A stretch of DNA of 64,000 bases. It comes from an uncultured Bacteroidota bacterium. GTDB taxonomy: Bacteria > Bacteroidota > Bacteroidia > Flavobacteriales > Flavobacteriaceae. Position numbers and translations under genes: made by a program. Shown piece after piece: positions 61,211-64,000 of the stretch (the first letter of the stretch is position 1; each line of letters opens with the position of its first letter). Location of the stretch: positions 62,001 to 126,000 of the forward strand of contig CAIUWH010000040.1 in the NCBI GenBank assembly GCA_903902795.1, written 5' to 3'. The notes below the pieces were generated by a model, which was given only the letters and a program-made list of their open reading frames with translations, ran no database searches and had not been told where the DNA came from.

Positions 61211-62377
61211 TTAAAAAACTCCGTTCAACACCTTATTTTTTATTCCAATGATGGTCGGATCGAAATTCATTTTTTCCTTCAGCAGAGCCGCATATACACT
61301 TCGAAAATCAATCTGATGTTTCAAATCACCATTGTCTAAATTACTTAGATTCGGATTGTTACCTAGTACATTTCCTTTGTTGTTGCCACCAATAACAAAC
61401 ATTGGAGCGGCGGTTCCGTGATCAGTTCCGTTGCCGTTATCTTTGACTCTTCGTCCGAATTCGGAAAAAATAACGATGGTTACATTTTGCAGTAGATTTG
61501 CCTTTTTTAAATCAGTGTAAAAGCTATAAACAGCATCGTTTAACTCACTGAGTTTTCGCTGGTGAGTAGCAAGCTGGTTGTCGTGTGTGTCAAATCCGCT
61601 AAGTGATGTGTAATAGACTTTCGAATTTAGATTTCCTTTAATCAATCGGGCAATCCATTCTAAATTTTTGGACAATCCCGTTTTGGGATAGCTGATTTCG
61701 GAAGTGGATTGTGCCAATGCATTCTGAATTTCATCTGAGCCTTCGGTCACCGAATTAGCAATTTTTCGCACAAAATCTAGATGCGGATTGTTGGATAAAG
61801 TTGTGTTTTCGTCTTTGTCGTTTCTCACTTTAAATCGGTTCGGATCTTTAACTGTTATGGCGTTGGGTTCATTTCCTTTGAGTGCTAAATTATCAATGGA
61901 ATCCAAATTTACTCCTGCCGTTGGTTGATGGTCTTTACATTGAAAATCCAAATAGCGACCGAGCCAACCATCGTTGAGGTATTGATTAGAATCGGTTGCA
62001 GTTTGCCAGATTTCCTGACTGCGAAAGTGCGAACGATTGGGTTCGGGATAACCCACGTTTTGAATTACACTTAAGTTGCCGTTTTGTTGCATTTGCGCAA
62101 AATGGTTCAAAGCAGGATGAAATGCCATTCCGTTATTTTTTCCTACAACCTCATTTTTATTCAAGGCAATTTTGGGTCGGTATTGATAATACAATGGGTC
62201 ATCAAACGGAACAAACGTATTGAGGCCGTCGTTTCCGCCATTCAATTGGATAAACACCAAACATTGTTCACCTACAACCAAGTTGTTTTGTGAACCGAAC
62301 GCATGCAGAAACTCGGGTAAGATGAGTAATCCGCCGGTGAAAGTTCCTGTCAGAGATAAAAAGTTTCTTCTGTTCAT
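61211..62377 (-). CDS. DUF1501 family protein with Tat-like leader
   Basis: A 388-residue protein. NRRNFLSLTGTFTGGLL is a Tat-like twin-arginine leader (R-R-N-F-L). The DUF1501 sulfatase-like fold shows FIQLNGGNDGLNTFVPFDD, NRSHFRSQEIWQTA, LSGFDTHDNQLATHQRKLSE and IFSEFGRRVKDNGNGTDHG, the metal-binding features of the family. It is always found beside DUF1800 in many Bacteroidota and the pair may process a shared substrate; the role is unknown. It is 15 bases after the DUF1800 gene. TatC is encoded in this window. Confidence 0.88.
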   Translation of the reverse strand: MNRRNFLSLTGTFTGGLLILPEFLHAFGSQNNLVVGEQCLVFIQLNGGNDGLNTFVPFDDPLYYQYRPKIALNKNEVVGKNNGMAFHPALNHFAQMQQNGNLSVIQNVGYPEPNRSHFRSQEIWQTATDSNQYLNDGWLGRYLDFQCKDHQPTAGVNLDSIDNLALKGNEPNAITVKDPNRFKVRNDKDENTTLSNNPHLDFVRKIANSVTEGSDEIQNALAQSTSEISYPKTGLSKNLEWIARLIKGNLNSKVYYTSLSGFDTHDNQLATHQRKLSELNDAVYSFYTDLKKANLLQNVTIVIFSEFGRRVKDNGNGTDHGTAAPMFVIGGNNKGNVLGNNPNLSNLDNGDLKHQIDFRSVYAALLKEKMNFDPTIIGIKNKVLNGVF

Positions 62378-62392
62378 TTTAGAGGTTTTTGG

Positions 62393-63790
62393 TTATATGA
62401 GCTGGTATTCGGGCGTTTTGGTGATGTAATTGAACAATCGCAGCACCGCATTTTGTGCGTTTTCTCCTTTCGGATCAAAATCATATTTCAGCAGATTTTC
62501 CATGTCTTTTTGCATGGTTTCAGTTACTTGAAAAAGTAGGCGATTACTAAGTTCGGCGATGATGTCTTTATTGGTTCCTTTGGAATTGAATTGGATTCCG
62601 ACTTTAATTTTCTCTAAAGTTACCTCAGGTTGATTGCCTTCTTCTGGTATTTTTTCGAAAACTTTTCGACTGATGTTTTTACCGTTGCACATCAAATCGG
62701 ACGCATTGTTGCGCTGTAAATAGATTTGAGACGTCAACCATGAATTGCCGCCATCCCAACCTTTTACGTTGGGTTGATTGAGTAAATCCATGCCTTGTTG
62801 TTTGGTAAAAAAGCCAATTAATGCATCCGGAATTTCATGTGCATTAAGTTCGTCAATTAACTGAATTATATACACCAATGGATCTTTAATTTTACTTCCG
62901 GCATTATTTTTTTTGGATTCTTCGGTAAAAATTTTGGTCAGAAACGGTTCCATTTCAAAGTTCACTTTTCGTAAATAATCGCCATAATAAGTTACTAATT
63001 CCTCTGCAGGCGCATCGTAAATGAACCATTTTAGGATTTTCCGTGTGAGTAAATACGGTATGTTTTTTTGCTCAAAAATGATGTCTACCAAATCGTCGGC
63101 TTTGAAGTTCCCCGATTGTCCGAAGTAGGTTTTAATGCCATTGTCTTCAAAAATCGGTCGGTATTGCGCGTCCATTTCTCCCAATCCTAATCCGGCCAAT
63201 GCTCGTGCGCCTTCTTTGATGTCGTTTTCGCTGTAGTTACCGATTCCGAGTGTGAACAATTCGAGTAGTTCCCGACTCAAGTTTTCATTTATTTTTCCTT
63301 TTTTGTTGTCGACATTATCTAAATAGCGAACCATAGCGTTGGTTTGAATCATCACTTTAGTAAGCTGTTTGAAATTTCCAAAAGCATGCTCTCGCAGTAA
63401 ATAGTTGTGTTGAAAAACCCAATAATTCGATTTGACTTTTTGAGTTGTTGCTACAAAATGGTTGTGCCAAAAGCAGACCATTTTTTCTCGAAGTGGATAG
63501 TTTTCTGTGCGAATAGGCTTGATCCACCATTTTTTTAGTTCCAATGCATTTTTGATTTGCTGCCGTATCAACTTCTTTTGTGCGTCTGAATCGGAGTTCT
63601 TAATTTTCTGCCGATATTCGCGCAACTCGGCTATCGTTTTAGGTTCATCGTGTAAAAATGCAGGAAGTGTTGCATCAAAAGGTGCACTGTATGATTTCTT
63701 TAAAAATTGTTCTAATCCTAGTGTGTCGATTTCAAGAGCTTGTTTTCCTGAAAAACCTAATCGAAGTGACCAAAGAGTGCTACTGTTCAT
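62393..63790 (-). CDS. DUF1800 family protein
   Basis: A 465-residue, mostly helical protein. Family marks are MVCFWHNHFVATTQKV, LRRRHAFGN-like LLREHAFGNFKQLTKVMIQT, NENLSRELLELFTLGIGNYS and the WDGGNSWLTSQIYLQRNN segment near residue 350. No signal peptide is obvious. It pairs with the DUF1501 gene downstream as in other Bacteroidota. Function unknown. It is divergent from the lipoprotein gene at 63928. Confidence 0.87.
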   Translation of the reverse strand: MNSSTLWSLRLGFSGKQALEIDTLGLEQFLKKSYSAPFDATLPAFLHDEPKTIAELREYRQKIKNSDSDAQKKLIRQQIKNALELKKWWIKPIRTENYPLREKMVCFWHNHFVATTQKVKSNYWVFQHNYLLREHAFGNFKQLTKVMIQTNAMVRYLDNVDNKKGKINENLSRELLELFTLGIGNYSENDIKEGARALAGLGLGEMDAQYRPIFEDNGIKTYFGQSGNFKADDLVDIIFEQKNIPYLLTRKILKWFIYDAPAEELVTYYGDYLRKVNFEMEPFLTKIFTEESKKNNAGSKIKDPLVYIIQLIDELNAHEIPDALIGFFTKQQGMDLLNQPNVKGWDGGNSWLTSQIYLQRNNASDLMCNGKNISRKVFEKIPEEGNQPEVTLEKIKVGIQFNSKGTNKDIIAELSNRLLFQVTETMQKDMENLLKYDFDPKGENAQNAVLRLFNYITKTPEYQLI

Positions 63791-63872
63791 GGCTATAAGT
63801 TGAGTACTTAATTTAGACTTATTTTAACGTAAATGGTTTAAAATAAAAATGAGAATTGCGAGTTATAGATTT

Positions 63873-63927
63873 CAATGGCAATATCAATATCAAAAATCAA
63901 AAGACAAACCTAAATCACAAATTAAAA
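63873..63927. repeat. CAATAT/CAAAAAT word ladder before a lipoprotein gene
   Basis: CAATGG, CAATAT, CAATAT, CAAAAAT, CAAAAGA and CAAACCT follow each other, then AAATCACAAATTAAAA. Period is six then seven bases. It runs up to the ATG at 63928 in the divergent spacer. Base composition could explain part of it. Confidence 0.5.
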
Positions 63928-64000
63928 ATGAGAAATAGTACGTTACTTTTTTTGCTGTCATTCATTTGCTGTAATAATGCGACCGTTGAAGAAACTCCTT
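63928..64000 (+). CDS. Start of a putative lipoprotein (partial)
   Basis: The frame ATGAGAAATAGTACG... gives MRNSTLLFLLSFICCNNATV and continues to the window end (24 codons). The hydrophobic core followed by a Cys pair, then Asn-Asn, fits a lipoprotein signal. The rest lies outside the window. It is not in the ORF track because it is short and incomplete. Confidence 0.6.
   Translation, partial: MRNSTLLFLLSFICCNNATVEETP

Noticed and set aside
1-64000. Insertion sequences, prophage, integrons, CRISPR-Cas or known defence systems
   Set aside because: No transposase, integrase, phage, Cas or typical defence gene was recognised in any frame.

Overview
The window reads as a chromosomal segment of a low-GC member of the Bacteroidota, most likely a Flavobacterium or close relative. 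The supporting signs are TAnnTTTG-type promoters, a PorV/PorQ-like outer membrane protein, DUF4105, DUF4369 and DUF2805 genes, a DUF1501/DUF1800 pair, the recQ / kpsF / tatC / lptB / pssA neighbourhood, and A-rich rather than strong Shine-Dalgarno leaders. No rRNA, CRISPR array, prophage, insertion sequence or recognisable defence system was seen. There is one tRNA (Thr, TGT).

Region 1 (1-38202) is a surface polysaccharide locus. It opens with the end of a Wza-like exporter, a Wzc-type tyrosine autokinase with a ten-unit Tyr-Gly tail, and a convergent CpsB/YwqE-type phosphatase. A tightly packed operon follows (3523-14239): ABC exporter (Wzm/Wzt), acyltransferase, pyruvyltransferase, two GT2 enzymes, and a nonulosonic (sialic/legionaminic-type) acid cassette made of a Gfo/Idh dehydrogenase, CMP-sugar synthetase, SDR, NeuB-like synthase, TylF-like methyltransferase and NeuC-like epimerase. 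It ends at a strong terminator. A second block (14483-20015) holds an FkbM methyltransferase, two GT-B type proteins and an MBOAT/SGNH acylation pair. A third block (20260-38202) carries methyltransferases (one inactivated by a single stop codon), many glycosyltransferases, a polysaccharide-deacetylase-like protein, a FemAB-like protein, a tandemly duplicated methyltransferase, a GNAT, a Wzy/WaaL-like membrane protein, and a WbaP/WcaJ-type initiating phosphosugar transferase. No Wzx flippase is visible, so the ABC exporter is the only candidate carrier in the window.

Region 2 (38204-64000) is housekeeping: DUF4105 and PorV-like envelope proteins, PssA, a GH25 lysozyme, LptB, TatC, arabinose-5-phosphate isomerase, RecQ, a COG2509-like FAD oxidoreductase, an MsrB-MsrA fusion lipoprotein, Idi, QueD, Bcp, ManA, tRNA-Thr, a DUF4369 lipoprotein, an alpha/beta hydrolase, DUF2805, a sterol-desaturase-like hydroxylase, AlkB, AqpZ, a DoxX-like protein, an EamA transporter, and the DUF1501/DUF1800 pair. 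Several connect to Region 1: KdsD for Kdo, LptB for LPS export, ManA for GDP-mannose precursors.

The least explained signal is a set of short non-coding ladders of 6-8 bp degenerate words. Each site has a different word. They sit in gaps between genes, and in one case across a stop codon. After start-site correction no gap between genes exceeds 300 bases. Many track ORFs begin at TTG or GTG; in those cases an internal ATG was chosen unless the reading frame offered none.
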